NCBI GenBank assembly: GCA_047967505.1
Contig: CM106539.1
Reading direction: 5' to 3' (one strand)
Source of the DNA: Dipteris shenzhenensis
Taxonomy: Eukaryota > Polypodiophyta > Polypodiopsida > Gleicheniales
DNA length: 64,000 bases
Under the pieces are notes generated by a model. It was given only the letters and a program-made list of their open reading frames with translations, did not search any database and was not told the origin of the DNA. This document shows positions 36,115-48,100 of the stretch, in pieces. Position 1 is the first letter of the stretch, and each line of letters opens with the position of its first letter. A program made the translations under genes and the position numbers.

Positions 36115-37593
36115 CATGAATAGACAGAGAACTGAGAAAGAATTACGACATATCGATTCACACAACAAACACTTCTATTCCTTATCAATCAGAGCGCATC
36201 CCGACCGGGCTTGTTGCTCATTACAATGCATATGAAATAGTCACAATGGCTCACACAGTCATCTACACATGCTCTCTCACGAATACGACCTGCTCCACAG
36301 CTTATAGCAACACATACACTGCCAAGCTAAGCCGCCTCTGCTCGTGGGTTGCCAGTAGCTTGCAAACTGTCTACCTTAACAGTGTGGAGAGGCCAAGAGT
36401 CGCGTGTCCTTCCTGGATTTTTGGAGGTCGACCCTCATGGCACCGCCTGGAGACTTACAAAGAGCGACCGTACAATATGCTCACAAAGAGCCGATATCCA
36501 ATGCTCACAAAGAGCTTGACATCAATTGCCAACAAGATTGCTCACAACAAGCATGATTCAAAAGGCAAAATCCTGATCACGGAGGTGATCAACCTTGGCC
36601 AACATGGTGACATCATTCTTGCTCTGGTCTTCTACTGCCATTGCTTTATCCTTAGTCGGTTTCAATTGCTCATCTCATTGCTTAGCAGTACTTCTCTATA
36701 TGCCCTTTTTCACGTCGAGATGATGGAAGTACTCTAGTCCTAGAGCTCTTCCCATGTAACCTAATGCTTTCTCATCTTTCTGCTTCCAGATGGGAATCTT
36801 GTCAGCGTCATGAGAACTTTTCTTCGGTTTCTTGTACGTGCCAGCAACTATATTCCATAATCCCTTTTGCATGAAGAGCAGAGGTGTAGCTAAGTGCCAT
36901 GACACGAAGTTCTTTCCATTGAAGGTCACCAGTATGGCACCATGCTTGTCTTTCTTTGACATGTCCATCATCACAACCTCGTGTTTTGAGAAGAACTCGA
37001 AAGCATGCCTCATCTAGGATGTTGAGGGACGAACTATTTCTGTGACCTCGATTGCTTCTGGGTCTTCTCACAACCGGGATACTCGACCGCTTCTGAACAA
37101 CCTTCCTAGACATGCATGAATCACAATGATCATTGTCACAAAGAATCTTTGATCAAGCGTCGACCGTGTGGCTCTGATACCACTGTTAATTTTATGCTTC
37201 ACTGATTCATGCATGCAATTAAACTGTTGTATAGTCAAAGCTAAAACTATAGCCCATGAATAGACAGAGAACTGAGAAAGAATTACGACATATCAATTCA
37301 CACAACAAACACTTCTATTCCTTATCAATGAGAGCGCATCCCGCTCGGGCTTGTTGCTCATTACAATGCATATGAAATAGCCACAAAGGCTCACACAATC
37401 ATCTACACACGCTATCTCACGAAATACGACCTGCTCCAAAGCTTATAGCAACACATACACCGCCAAGATAAGCCGCCTCTGCTCGTGGTTGCTAGTAGCT
37501 TGCAAACCATCTACCTCTAACAGTGTGGAGAGGCCAAGAGTCATGTGTCCTTGGATTTGTGGAGGTCGACCCTCATGACACTGTCTGGAGACT
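36115..37593 (-). mobile_element. Small gag-type LTR element (1.5 kb)
   Basis: Direct repeats 36115-36455 and 37255-37593 (offset 1140, roughly 90% identical) look like LTR bodies. The primer site TGGTATCAGAGCC is on the minus strand at 37182-37170, so the 5' LTR extends down to 37184. The matching 70 bp is missing from the left copy, which is truncated. The 0.7-kb interior encodes a partial gag at 37013-36696 (KNFVSWHLATPLLF, WNIVAGTYKKP, GRALGLEYFHHLDV). The last motif is shared with the old element at 22.8 kb. No protease, integrase or RT was seen. Confidence 0.8.
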
Positions 37594-37676
37594 ATGAGAA
37601 TGAGGGCGGCTCGTTGCCTCCACCTCCTACATAATCTATTGCATGCAAGAATGCCACGTGGACAATCACGTCTAAT

Positions 37677-39920
37677 TGAAGGAACATGGTGGAGAGAGGG
37701 AGAGAGAGAGGAAGTGATACTCAAAAGGAGACATAATGAAATGGAAATGAAATGACTAGAGCAATGAACAAAAATGAGAGTACTCACATGTAGACCAAAG
37801 AGCTTGTACCTTGATACTTGATTGATTTGACACTAGACAAGTACAACTCTTATATAAGAGCACGCACACTCCTATGAACAACTATGCATATTGGATAACT
37901 CCCAATGTGACACATGGCATTCACAGGACACACTAGAGTAGAACTCGCACTAGAACACACTAGAACATACCAAATTGACTCAACTTGGCTGCATATTCTA
38001 ACATCTCCCCATGAAGGCAAGGTGAGAGACTACTGGAATGGAACCAAGGACAGAACATGACAGTGACATGACTACTGAACTATGCAATGTTTGAACTAGA
38101 CATGGCTCCCATGCCAACTCAGAGACTGAAGTCTGAGCATGGTTCAGAGGTCGGATTGAGCACTCACATGGCTTTACGTCCCAAACATGACTCAGGGTTC
38201 ATGTCTCAGCATGGATGCATGAACAACTCAAAGGTCTAGAAGACCAGTGCACCAACATCTTGGAACTCATATGCCAGGCCTAATAACGAGACCCTATCAA
38301 TGCCAATACATGGCTCCTACAATACATCCCCCTCTTGACTCCAGGGACTAACTAGGAACATGGAGTCACACACCAAACATATAAGAGAAAATACATCATT
38401 TTAAGAGGACAATCCAAGGCAAAGGACCTTTATTGATGCTCCAAACATTCATTTTAGAGGGACTACTCAAGGCAGAGAACCTTGAACTCAAACATATAAA
38501 AAATATAAAAGATTTTTTTCATTTTATGCATAGCAAGGGCAGAGAACCCATGAGCCCGAAGTAGCTACCGCACAAGAGTGTGCACATCTTGATGCAAAGA
38601 GGTATGTCGGTGAAGAACCAGGCGAGAATGCCCTCGAATGATGTGTCGATGAAGGCCATAGGAGCAGCTACCAAGGGAGATCACGTCATGACTCTCAATG
38701 TGCTGGAAGGAGTTACAAATGTCGAGTAACTTCACTTGATTTTACAATGTCCTCGAACAAATGTTACAAAATAGTGGCGATTTTGCAAAATTTCTTGGCA
38801 AGCCTCAAGAGTTTTACATAGAGGAGGCTGTAATACAACTGTAGGAATCAAAGAATCAGAAAAGCCCTAATTTTTGAAATTAGGGTTTCTGATCTTTTCT
38901 CAGAAACATGTAGAACTGTAAGCCCTAGCGCATCAGAGGCTAAATATGCCAAAATCTCCAAAAAATACTGAAAATCTGGGCTAAAGTTGCAAAAGTTGAT
39001 TTTCAGGTCAAAAATCACAGTTTTGACAGTTTTTCACAGATTTCAGCACGAAATGAACCTGGAAACTTGCTGTGAGTATTGGATAAGCTTCTCCTCAGTA
39101 GGACGGCCAGTTTTGAAGCAGAAAATGTCAAAAAAGATGGCTGGAACCCTAAAACCGGAGGTGGTTTTGGCAATACTAGCAGTGGTTTTGAGGATGGGAG
39201 CTGATTTTGAAGGGGCTTTTGCACCAGGATGAGGCGCCCCGTTGTAGTGACTGCAAATATGCAAGAAAATTTGGAGTTGATCAAAACCACCCAATCGAAA
39301 AGCTGTTTTCTTGTTTCAGCAAGCGTTTCTCGTGATGAAACTCATCCAAAAGCTCTCCAGAAGGCTGGACCAGCAAAGAGAAGGTGCGGCAATCGCTGAA
39401 GAGATGGTTTGAGTACAAGATCAAAGTGATGGCGGGCTGGAGCAGCATCGGACTTCAATGGAGAGGCTAAGGAAAGGGGAGGGCAGCTCTACCTTGGAGG
39501 GAGAGGGTAGCTTCCATTTGCGGGCCTCCCTCATCCTGTAGGTTGAGCTAGGAGAAGGGAAGACGAAAGGTAGGAGAGGTGGCTCTGATACCACATGAAG
39601 GAACATGGTGGAGAGAGGGAGAGAGATAGGGTAGGCTATGGAGAGAGGAAGTGATACTCAAAAGCAGACATAATGAAATGGAAATGAAATGACTAGAGCA
39701 ATGAACAAAAATGAGAGTACTCACATGTAGACCAAAGAGCTTGTACCTTGATACTTGATTGATTTGACACTAGACAAGTACATCTCTTATGTAAGAGAGC
39801 ATTATGCATTATGCATATGGGATAACTCCCAATGTGACAGGTGGCATCCATAGGACACACTAGACTAGAACTCACACTAGAGCACACCAAACTGACTCAA
39901 CTTGGCTTCATGTTCTAACA
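37677..39920 (-). mobile_element. Complete small non-autonomous LTR element, copy C
   Basis: LTRs 37677-38003 and 39596-39920 begin TGTTAGAA and end CCTTCA on the minus strand. The flanks CTAAT (37672-37676) and CTAAC (39921-39925) read as a 5-bp target duplication with one C/T change. The primer site TGGTATCAGAGCC is at 39593-39581 and a purine tract (CATGGGGA) precedes the 3' LTR. The 1.6-kb interior has no gag or pol that I can find. Its last 320 bp (38004-38330) matches, in reverse complement, the end of the interior of the element at 55461-57495, so the two are one family in opposite orientation. Confidence 0.93.
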
Positions 39921-40760
39921 CTAACCACACCACTTACCCTAACTTTGTAGATAACCTCATGAGGATGAGCATCCACTAACTCCAACATTTGAGGTGCTCC
40001 ATGTGAAAGCTCTTTTGCTTTATGAACTGTCTCTTCAAACTTATAGTGAGCCCTCCTAGCTGAAGCTATAATTCCTTCAAGGTTAATCACATGTTCAGGA
40101 TCATCATCTCAGACGGGACCTGCTTCAAAATCAGTCACACTATGGGTCTTTTTCCTTCTTGAATTTGGCTCCTCTTGATATGATCAACCCTTTATTCATA
40201 GTATCAGGTAGGTTTTGTATCCTTATGATTTTATTAGTTAGCTCTTTGAATTCTTGGGTCATAGGACCCAAGCAACTAATTGCTCATGTATTGATTGCAT
40301 TTGTTCTTGATGGATGGTTTCCATAGAGCCCTGCTTCAAAATCAGTCACACTGTGGGTCTTTTTCCTTCTTGAATTTGGCTCCTCTTGATATGATCAACC
40401 CTTTATTCATAGTATCAGGTAGGTTTTGTATCCTTCTGATTTCATTAGTTAGCTCTTTGAATTCTTGGGTCATAGGACCCAAGCAACTAATTGCTCATGT
40501 ATTGATTGCATTTGTTCTTGATGGATGGTTCCTATAGAGCCCTGATTATGGCCTTCAGGCTCTTTACTTTTACTTGCCCCTTCAGCGTGTTTGTTGCAGT
40601 AGATCTGAATCCCAAAATGTCAATGCTTTCAGACCTGAGGAGGTCCTCAATCACCTCATTTTTCATATTGGGGTCCTTTTCCAATAATCCCTGCCTTCTG
40701 GACTGGTTTCCAGACTTTTTGGTAGACATTTCAGATGCAGAGAAGTCCAGAATTCAATAA
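39921..40760 (-). pseudogene. gypsy gag 5' part, interrupted
   Basis: Minus-strand ORFs at 40729-40532 (starting MSTKKSGNQSRRQ) and 40090-39908, with decayed sequence between, sit downstream of an LTR and primer site and upstream of gypsy protease on the same strand. I read this as the gag start of the gypsy element, separated from its pol by the two small insertions. Assignment rests on position more than on motif. Confidence 0.5.
40120..40541. repeat. 211-bp tandem duplication, very similar copies
   Basis: TGCTTCAAAATCAGTCACAC begins at 40121 and 40332. I count only about five differences over the unit, so it is recent compared with the surrounding decay. Confidence 0.96.
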
Positions 40761-40815
40761 TTTTCACTGTTTTGATCCAGAATTCAAAATTCAATAATTT
40801 TCACTGTTTTGATCT
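40750..40815. repeat. 34-bp tandem repeat
   Basis: ATTCAATAATTTTCACTGTT then TTGATC occurs twice in the leader of the gypsy element. Confidence 0.9.
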
Positions 40816-41649
40816 AAAATTCAAAAATTCCCCAAATTTATGGCATAGACTGAAGTCAATAGAGCATAACCAAAGGATAGAATGGTATATTCCTAGATTT
40901 GCTAAAATTCAGCTAGGATTAGTTGTATCTGCCCATTGCGCACAGCAAGAGAAAGTGCTTCAAAATTGGGGCAAATCAGTTCAGCTTGAAATCATACTTT
41001 GCACAAGCCTGCTAACAGCAATTGCGATTCAGTATTTGTTGTCAAGGCTCAATTTGAAGCAAAATATCAGCAGAGCATGATAGTTTCTTGAAAATTCAAT
41101 TTTCAGCTTCCAGGCCTAGATTTAGCTCCAAATTCAGAATTTTCCCAAGCTTCGTACATACACTGGATCGAGTCGAGCATCAGCTGAGGAAAGAGTAGAT
41201 AAATCCCACGATTGCAGAAATTCAATTGGAATTAGACATGGCCCCTGACACAATGGGCTTTTGCCTAAAACTTAGATCAATCATGATCCAATCTTCTGAA
41301 ACTTGGTGCAACCCCGGAGAGTGCTGGAGCTACACAATGCTTCAAGTTTGATTGAAATTTGACAAATTAATTTTGCTGATCGTAGCTTTTATAGGATATT
41401 TCTCGCGGCAATCATATGTACCCAAAACAGCTCCAATTCAACGAATTTTGCAGTGATCCATGAGGGATTTTGTTCAGCAGGTCATTATGATCATATTGAT
41501 TTAGAAATTGTTCAATTGTGACAACTTTGAGAATTGGGCCTGTTTTCCGACAATTTTTACTCAAAGGTAGGGTCTTAGACTTCCAAAGACATGCTCCAAA
41601 TTTCAAATCAATTGGACATGATTTTCCCACACTTTACCATGATTTTCAT

Positions 41650-42123
41650 GCTCTGATATCATTGAAACAGAACTAGCTCTATTCTAACTAGTTCTAATTA
41701 ATTATGGACCAGCAGATATCCTTAGCCTAGACCACTCCAAACAGTAGATTAGAAATAATCAGATTTACTAGAGAATTCTATCCTATCATGAGATCTAGGC
41801 TATAGCAGCAGCTTCATTCTTTAGTTTACTTTTAGAGTTGAGGTGCTGAAGTAACGGGGAGGTACCTTTTAAAGTTGAAGAAGAGGTAAGTCGAGCTGGA
41901 CTTACACAGTAGCTGCTGAGGGGCTGCACAAGATAGAAAAGGATTATTCCTTGTTGAATTCCCAGCCGAGTAGTGAGCCTTGCTGTACAATCCAGTTGTA
42001 CTTCCAATGATAAGATGAGTGCATGTGGGACAGCCGTATCTCTTATAGAAACTAGGGTAGGCTGTTTTACAACTGTGCTTACGGGATAATTCCCCAAAAC
42101 TGCCACTTAGCAATACCCTAACA
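41650..42123 (-). repeat. Probable 5' LTR and primer site of the gypsy element
   Basis: On the minus strand the stretch starts TGTTAGGG at 42123 and ends GTTTCA at 41663. One base later comes TGATATCAGAGC (41661-41650), an initiator-Met primer site with one G-to-A change. A TCTATAAG box lies near 42050. No 3' partner exists in the window because the element is cut at 33.6 kb. Confidence 0.65.
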
Positions 42124-42369
42124 GCCTAAAGTACAAAGTACTACTTACAAGGGTAAATAAAAAGTCACTAAACTACCCCTTTTGTTGCACTCTTTCTTGG
42201 ATTTGCTGTTGCTTGGAGCTTGGTCCTCCTGTGCTTTTCTGGAAGTACAGCTCTTCACATGGTCTTCAACATGCTCATTAGTCTCTTTAAGAAGTTGGCC
42301 ATGGGCTTTATTGAATTCAGGACTTCCTGTGCAAGGCTTTGATGTTCATGTTAAACCACAATAGAAAAC

Positions 42370-43670
42370 TTTTCGTTGATGTTCACAAGAACATTATTAA
42401 ACGAAAGATTATCTCTGGCTATCCAGATGCACTAGATAGCTGAAGCCCTATCTTGAATCCAGAGCTCCTGTTTTACCTTGCTGCGCCCCTAATAATATAG
42501 CCTTCCAGTTTATGAGCTCCCCTAACTGAATCTGCACAAATTTCCAGATTCTCCTGGCACAACAAATAATTGAAGGCATCGTCCTTATGCCCTGGACATC
42601 TTTCACACATTCCATCCCCTTTGCCCGTTCTCTCTCTCTTACAGTTAGTCCAAATGGATTTTTCATTCCATATCAGCCACAGATGAGTAGACATTTGGTC
42701 TGGTATGGGTTTGACACAAACCTTTGAAAACCTGGATTTCTAGCAGTGTCTACTGTCTGCCAGTTTCCATCGGGAATTTAAGACCTACAAACCTCCTCAA
42801 TGTCATACTTAAGGGTGGGAATAGTGAAGAAGTGAGGATCACACACCCAGCTGAATTCTTTCCTGTAGACGAGGTTAAGTGCCCCCTTTCTAGTGAGTAT
42901 TACCAGTTCAAAGATCAATTCTGCTCATCACGAATGGCTGGTCTTGGTTGGTGAGGCCAAACCCCCTTTTGATTTCAGGCTAGACATTCCACCTAAGTTC
43001 CTCTCTTTTCCATAATTGCCACCCAACTTTACAGCCCTTTTTCAAATAGTAAACGGGCCTTAATAAACTCTTTGTCATTGAGGGTATTCTCTTTGAAGAT
43101 TACTGATACCCAAATGGGGTCTAACTCATGAAAGATACGTTCCTTGAAAAAATAATCTGACATTTTCTGGCTTCAAAGGACTTCCCAAAGAGGGCTTCCT
43201 TTGGAAGTACAGGGTTCAGGGCTGGAGAGTGTAAAAGGACAGTGTACCTCTTCCACTTAGGATCCCTTAGAGGTCTAAAGTAACCAAAATTTCTCAATAA
43301 GAGTTAAGACCAAAGCTTATCAGGGCGAAGAACACCCTTAACTATCCAAGATGTTGATAAGTTTAAAGCAGCCTTCGGAATGTCAACCACCCTTAAACCA
43401 CCTTCCTCTTTGGGTTTTGTGCAAAAGGACCAATTGACCAAGAGATCTCTTTCTTGTGATGTTTCCTCCCCAAATAAGTGATATGCACTATTTGATGAAC
43501 TTTTCCAACCCAAAATTAGAGGGGCACCAGCAAGAGAAGTGGAAAATATCTATAGAATAAGTGTAATAATTTAAAACCATCCTCTGTCCAACCAGATTTT
43601 CTTGAAAGCCTCTCCACTTGTTAATTTTTTTAAAAAACTTGCCAAGAAACCACTTACATCTTCTGGGCTC
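42370..43670 (-). pseudogene. LINE ORF2 C-terminal part
   Basis: Decayed minus-strand reading. About 43610-43500 (GFQENLVGQRMVLNYYTYSI) matches the usual region after LINE RT. About 43440-43310 has the WSFCTKPKEEGGLRVVDIPK block typical of plant LINE RTs. About 42620-42560 has a zf-RVT-like CERC...FNYLLC zinc motif. Several stops and frameshifts lie between. The 5' side ends near 43670, where an F-box gene fragment begins. Confidence 0.8.
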
Positions 43671-44002
43671 CAAGGCTCCAAGCGCGCTTGCAGCCTACGA
43701 CCACCAGCATGCTTCCAGCAAAAAGCGTCTACCTTCCGCAATATTTATTTAACTCCGTATCCGTCTTGTAAACAGTGGCTGAATTCGCTTATAGCATCCA
43801 CATGTCCAAGGGAGGCAGCCCCCGCATAGAGCTGAGCTCCTGCCTTCAAGTCTTTATCTTTCCTTGTGCCCTCGCTTCCATTAAATCGAATCACCGCGAG
43901 TGAATGGAGAGCGGGAGCATAAGACGATGAGGCTGTTTTATTGATCAAGGCAACCCACCGGCAAACAACGATGCGGCTCCTTCTCTGGAGCTCTCCATAC
44001 AA
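43671..44002 (-). pseudogene. Fragment of an F-box/Sel1-repeat protein gene
   Basis: The minus-strand ORF 44002-43745 contains APALHSLAVIRFNGSEG, KDKDLKAGAQLYAGAASLGH and SHCLQDGYGV. Together these resemble the Sel1-like repeat part of the plant F-box/MYND protein family (At1g67340 type). After a stop the homology continues in another frame as AEGRRFLLEA at about 43730-43700. The F-box and MYND parts are absent. No intron boundary is visible, and the next sequence on this strand is LINE ORF2. A retro-copied or captured fragment fits better than a working gene. Confidence 0.75.
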
Positions 44003-44204
44003 AGCATCTACTAGCCCACAGCTCCAAACGGCTAATAGTCTTCTTCAACGTCGCCATTGCCAGCCAGCCACACCCGAATCGGACGGAAGAGAGCACCAGA
44101 ATTGGCATCTTCATCGGAATCTTTCAAGATTTCGGTCATTTGGAGCTTCACACATGTTCAACCCTATCCTAGAGGGTCACCACCCAAGGCTTGGTCAACA
44201 AAGA

Positions 44205-44465
44205 GCCACGTGTCACCTTATCTCCCACGTGGCACCGTGCCACATCAGCACAAGGAGACCCTATTTGCCACGTTAGCACTCTGCCACGTCACCCCATCTA
44301 CCACGTCATCAGTCAAAGTCCACGGGCCACATCATCTGTCACAGTGGCAGCCACATCAGCAACCACACTAGCCAACCACGTCATCCATGCCACGTAGGCA
44401 GACCCTTATTTTGCCATATCATTGCTGACTCACTTGCCAGTTGTCATCTTGTCACATCATCATGG
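44205..44465. repeat. Cluster of CCACGTCA/CCACATCA elements
   Basis: About 13 copies of a CCAC(G/A)T(C/G)A-like octamer, several with an ACGT core (GCCACGTCA, CCACGTGG), lie 12-30 bp apart. The ACGT core is the plant bZIP-site core. It may be a decayed minisatellite or an enhancer-like array in an LTR. Confidence 0.6.
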
Positions 44466-45179
44466 TTACCTTTACCTTGGTTAGGTCAACTTGACCCTAG
44501 GTTAGGTCAGCCAAACTGCCACCTCACCTGTCCTACAGGCACAGTTACCCCTTGATAGGCATTGCATGTGAATCTCAGTGCCACCTCCGCACACTGCTCT
44601 AATGGCACACCCCTTGGCAGGCACACCCCTAGGGACATGTGAACACACTGGCCACATCATCACTGAGCACATTTTCACCCTTTTTTGCCCCTCCACCTAG
44701 ATCAAGTCGTATCTCTTGATCCAAGAAGAATTTGAGGGTGCTCCAAAAAGGAAAGTCGCTCGATTTTTCGTGCTCTACGTGCTCATCATATCACGTGCAC
44801 ATTTCTGCGCAAGTTACACTCACGTTTGAGCGTCGCCGACAAATCCAATTCCTACACGCACATCACCCTCTACATTGACGCATCTGACTCAGCACTTAAA
44901 AGAACAAAAGAAAAGAAATTATTTGTTGTTCTTTCATCGATCAACGGTTGGTATAGATCTAGATCGGAGGAGACTAGATCGCCATAGAGGAAACACTTTG
45001 AATCCCCCCAAGTTGCCAATCTAAGCCATGCTCGAAATTCTCGACTAGTACTTACTCGGAGTCAGTCCATACGCTCACATACGGTTTCACATCATCACAT
45101 TACCTAGAAACCTGACGTTCATCAGTTCAGTGAGCAGACTTCAAAGTGTTTAGAGGCATTGCTGATTGTTTAGTGGGCA

Positions 45180-48100
45180 GATAGCATAAGATTTGATTTT
45201 ACACACACATGCCACCATTGTAAAGCCTATTTGGCTACTTTACGGCATTGTGCACATCATTTCAGCCTTGTAAAGTCTCTTGGCTATTCCCGGCATCATT
45301 TGCCACAAGCCTTGTAATACAGATAAGATTTTATCTATTGCAATTCTATCTTCACCGATAATTCAGATTTCACTTGGCACAGTCAGTGTTTTGCAGTTGA
45401 TTCATACAGTGATTTTCATGACCAAGTTGACCAAGTGGAACAGGATTCTTGGTGTATCGACAGCGGTGCATCATCTCACATGGTAAATCATCAGGAATGG
45501 TTTATAGAGATGAAACCATTAGAAAGTGAGAAAAATGTCATCTACACAGTAGATAATATACCGAATCCAGTTCAAGGGATAGGTGTTATCCCTATGAACA
45601 ATTTCATTGGTACGAAAGGATTGGTGAAAGATGTGTTCTATGTTCAGAAACTCAGCAAGAACCTTTTGTTCGTAGGTTAAATGACGGAACACAACTACCG
45701 AGTCATCTTCGACAGAGATGAATACACTATCAGAGACAAATCCAGAAGATGTCAGCTAGTAGCAAAAGGTATCAAGGAAGGACCCTTGTATAGAATGCTA
45801 GCTACAGTACCAGAGAAGCATGCCATGTCAGCTCAACCGCAACAGATGTCACTATCTGCAAAATGGCACAAGAGATATGATCATGTTAATTTCAAGTACT
45901 TGTTAGATCTCAGGAATCAGAATATGGCAATTGGGATTCCAAAGCTACAGTTTCTTGGAAAAGTTCGCGAAGCATGCTGCTTCGACAAACAAAAGCGAAC
46001 CAACTTTGACAGAAGTACCTCTCGTGCACAAGGTATTCTTGATTTGATTCATACAGATGTATGGGGTTATGTCCAGACCCGCAGCATCAATGGTTTACTT
46101 TACTACTTAACTTTCATTGATGACTACAGTAGATATTATTGGGTCTACTTTCTGAAAGAGAAATCTGAAGTGTTTTTCAGATTTCAAGACTTCAAAGCCA
46201 TGGTAGAAAACCAGACAGGCAGAAGGATCAAAGTCATGAGATAAGATAGAGGAGGTGAATACATGTCTTCAGCATTCATAAACTTTTGCAGAAGTCACGG
46301 CATTCAAAGACAATTCGATTGTGCAGATACTTCTCAGCAGAATGCAAGAGCTGAAAGGAAGAATGGTACTTTAGCAGACAGTGCTAGAGCAATGCTTAGT
46401 GAGAAACATCTTTCGAGTCAGTATTGGACAGAAGCAATAGCCATTGCAAACTTCTTGCTTAATCGGCTTCCGATCGAACCGATACATGGTATGACACCTT
46501 ATGAAGCATTCACTGGACATAAGCCACACATCGGGCATCTCCGCATATTTGGTTGCATAGCATATGCCCACATACATGATGATCATCGCTGGAAATTGGA
46601 TGCGAAGTCACGCAAATGCATCATGGTTGACTACAGTGAAGAAAGCAAAGCATACAAGTTGTATGATCCCATCAACCATAAGGTCATTATCTCCAAAGAT
46701 GTAATCTTTGATGAGGAATTAGAATGGAAAACCTCAAACACACAGGAGATAGAAGCATCGACTTCACAATCATCTACAGAAAAGGTTGATGAAGAAGAGC
46801 AAGAATTGCCAAGTAACACCCCAAGCAAAGTCATAGCAGCTCAGATGGTTTACTAGGAAAAGCAGACCTCCAGTTAGATTGTCATATGCTCAGAAAGACA
46901 AAGCAATTCAGGTTGAAACGACCAACTATGCTCTTATGACTACCATCATGGCTATAGAAGAGCGAGTGTACTTCAAAGATGCACTAGACAAGCCAGAATG
47001 GCAAACTGCTCTGAATGAAGAAATGGATACTTTGTATAAGAATAATACATGGGAATTATGCGACCTTCCACTAGGAAAGAAGACCATAGCAAACAAATGG
47101 GTATACAAAGTGAAGTACAAAAGGATTTGCACATCAACATGGTCAGGATTATGATGAGACTTATGCTCTAGTAGCAAAGATGGATTTCATACAGTTCTTG
47201 ATATCACTAGCGACACTCAGCAGATGGAATGTGTATTAGGTTGATGTTAAGAATGCATTTCTCAATGATTATCTAGACGAGGAATTCTACATGCAACAAC
47301 CAGTAGGTTATGTTGAACCAGGTTATGAGACTTATACTCCAATAGCAAAGATGGATTCCATACAATTCTGGATATCACTAGCAACACTCAGCAGATGGAA
47401 TGTGTATCAGCTCGATGTCAAGAATGCATTTCTCAATGATTATTTAGACGATAAAGTCTACATGCAACAACCAGCAGGTTATGCAGAATGGCAAACTGCT
47501 ATGAATGAAGAAATGGATACTTTGTATAAGAATAATACATGGGAATTATGTGACCTTTCACTAGGAAAGAAGGCCATAGCAAACAAATAGATATACAAAG
47601 TGAAGTACAATCCAGATGGAAGTATTCAAAGATACAAAGCCAGACTAGTTGCAAAATCAGCAGATTGAATGTGTATCAGCTCGATGTCAAGAATGCATTT
47701 CTCAATGATTATCTAGATGAGGAAGTCTACATGCAACAACCAGCAAGTTGTGTTAAACCAGGAAAGGAGAATAAGGTTTGCCATCTCAAGAAAAGTCTCT
47801 ACGGCTTAAAGCAAGCACCTAGAAGTTGGTACAGCAGAATTGATAAGTATTTTGCTGAGTTGGGATACATAAAGTCTAATGCAGATCATACTCTCTACTA
47901 CAAAGTTCAAGGGGAAGAAATTACTATTGCACTTTTATACGTAGATGATCTGATTGTGACAGGAAGCAAGGATACCTTCATAAAAAAACTAAACAAGACT
48001 TATCTGCACAGTTCGACATGAAAGATCTTGGACTTATGCACTATTGGTCTTGGAATTGAGTTTTGGAGAGATTCAGATAGCACATTCATGAGTCAGCTCA

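Noticed and set aside
36246-36737. 163-codon plus-strand ORF
   Set aside because: It is antisense to an LTR and gag fragment of the small element at 36115-37593.
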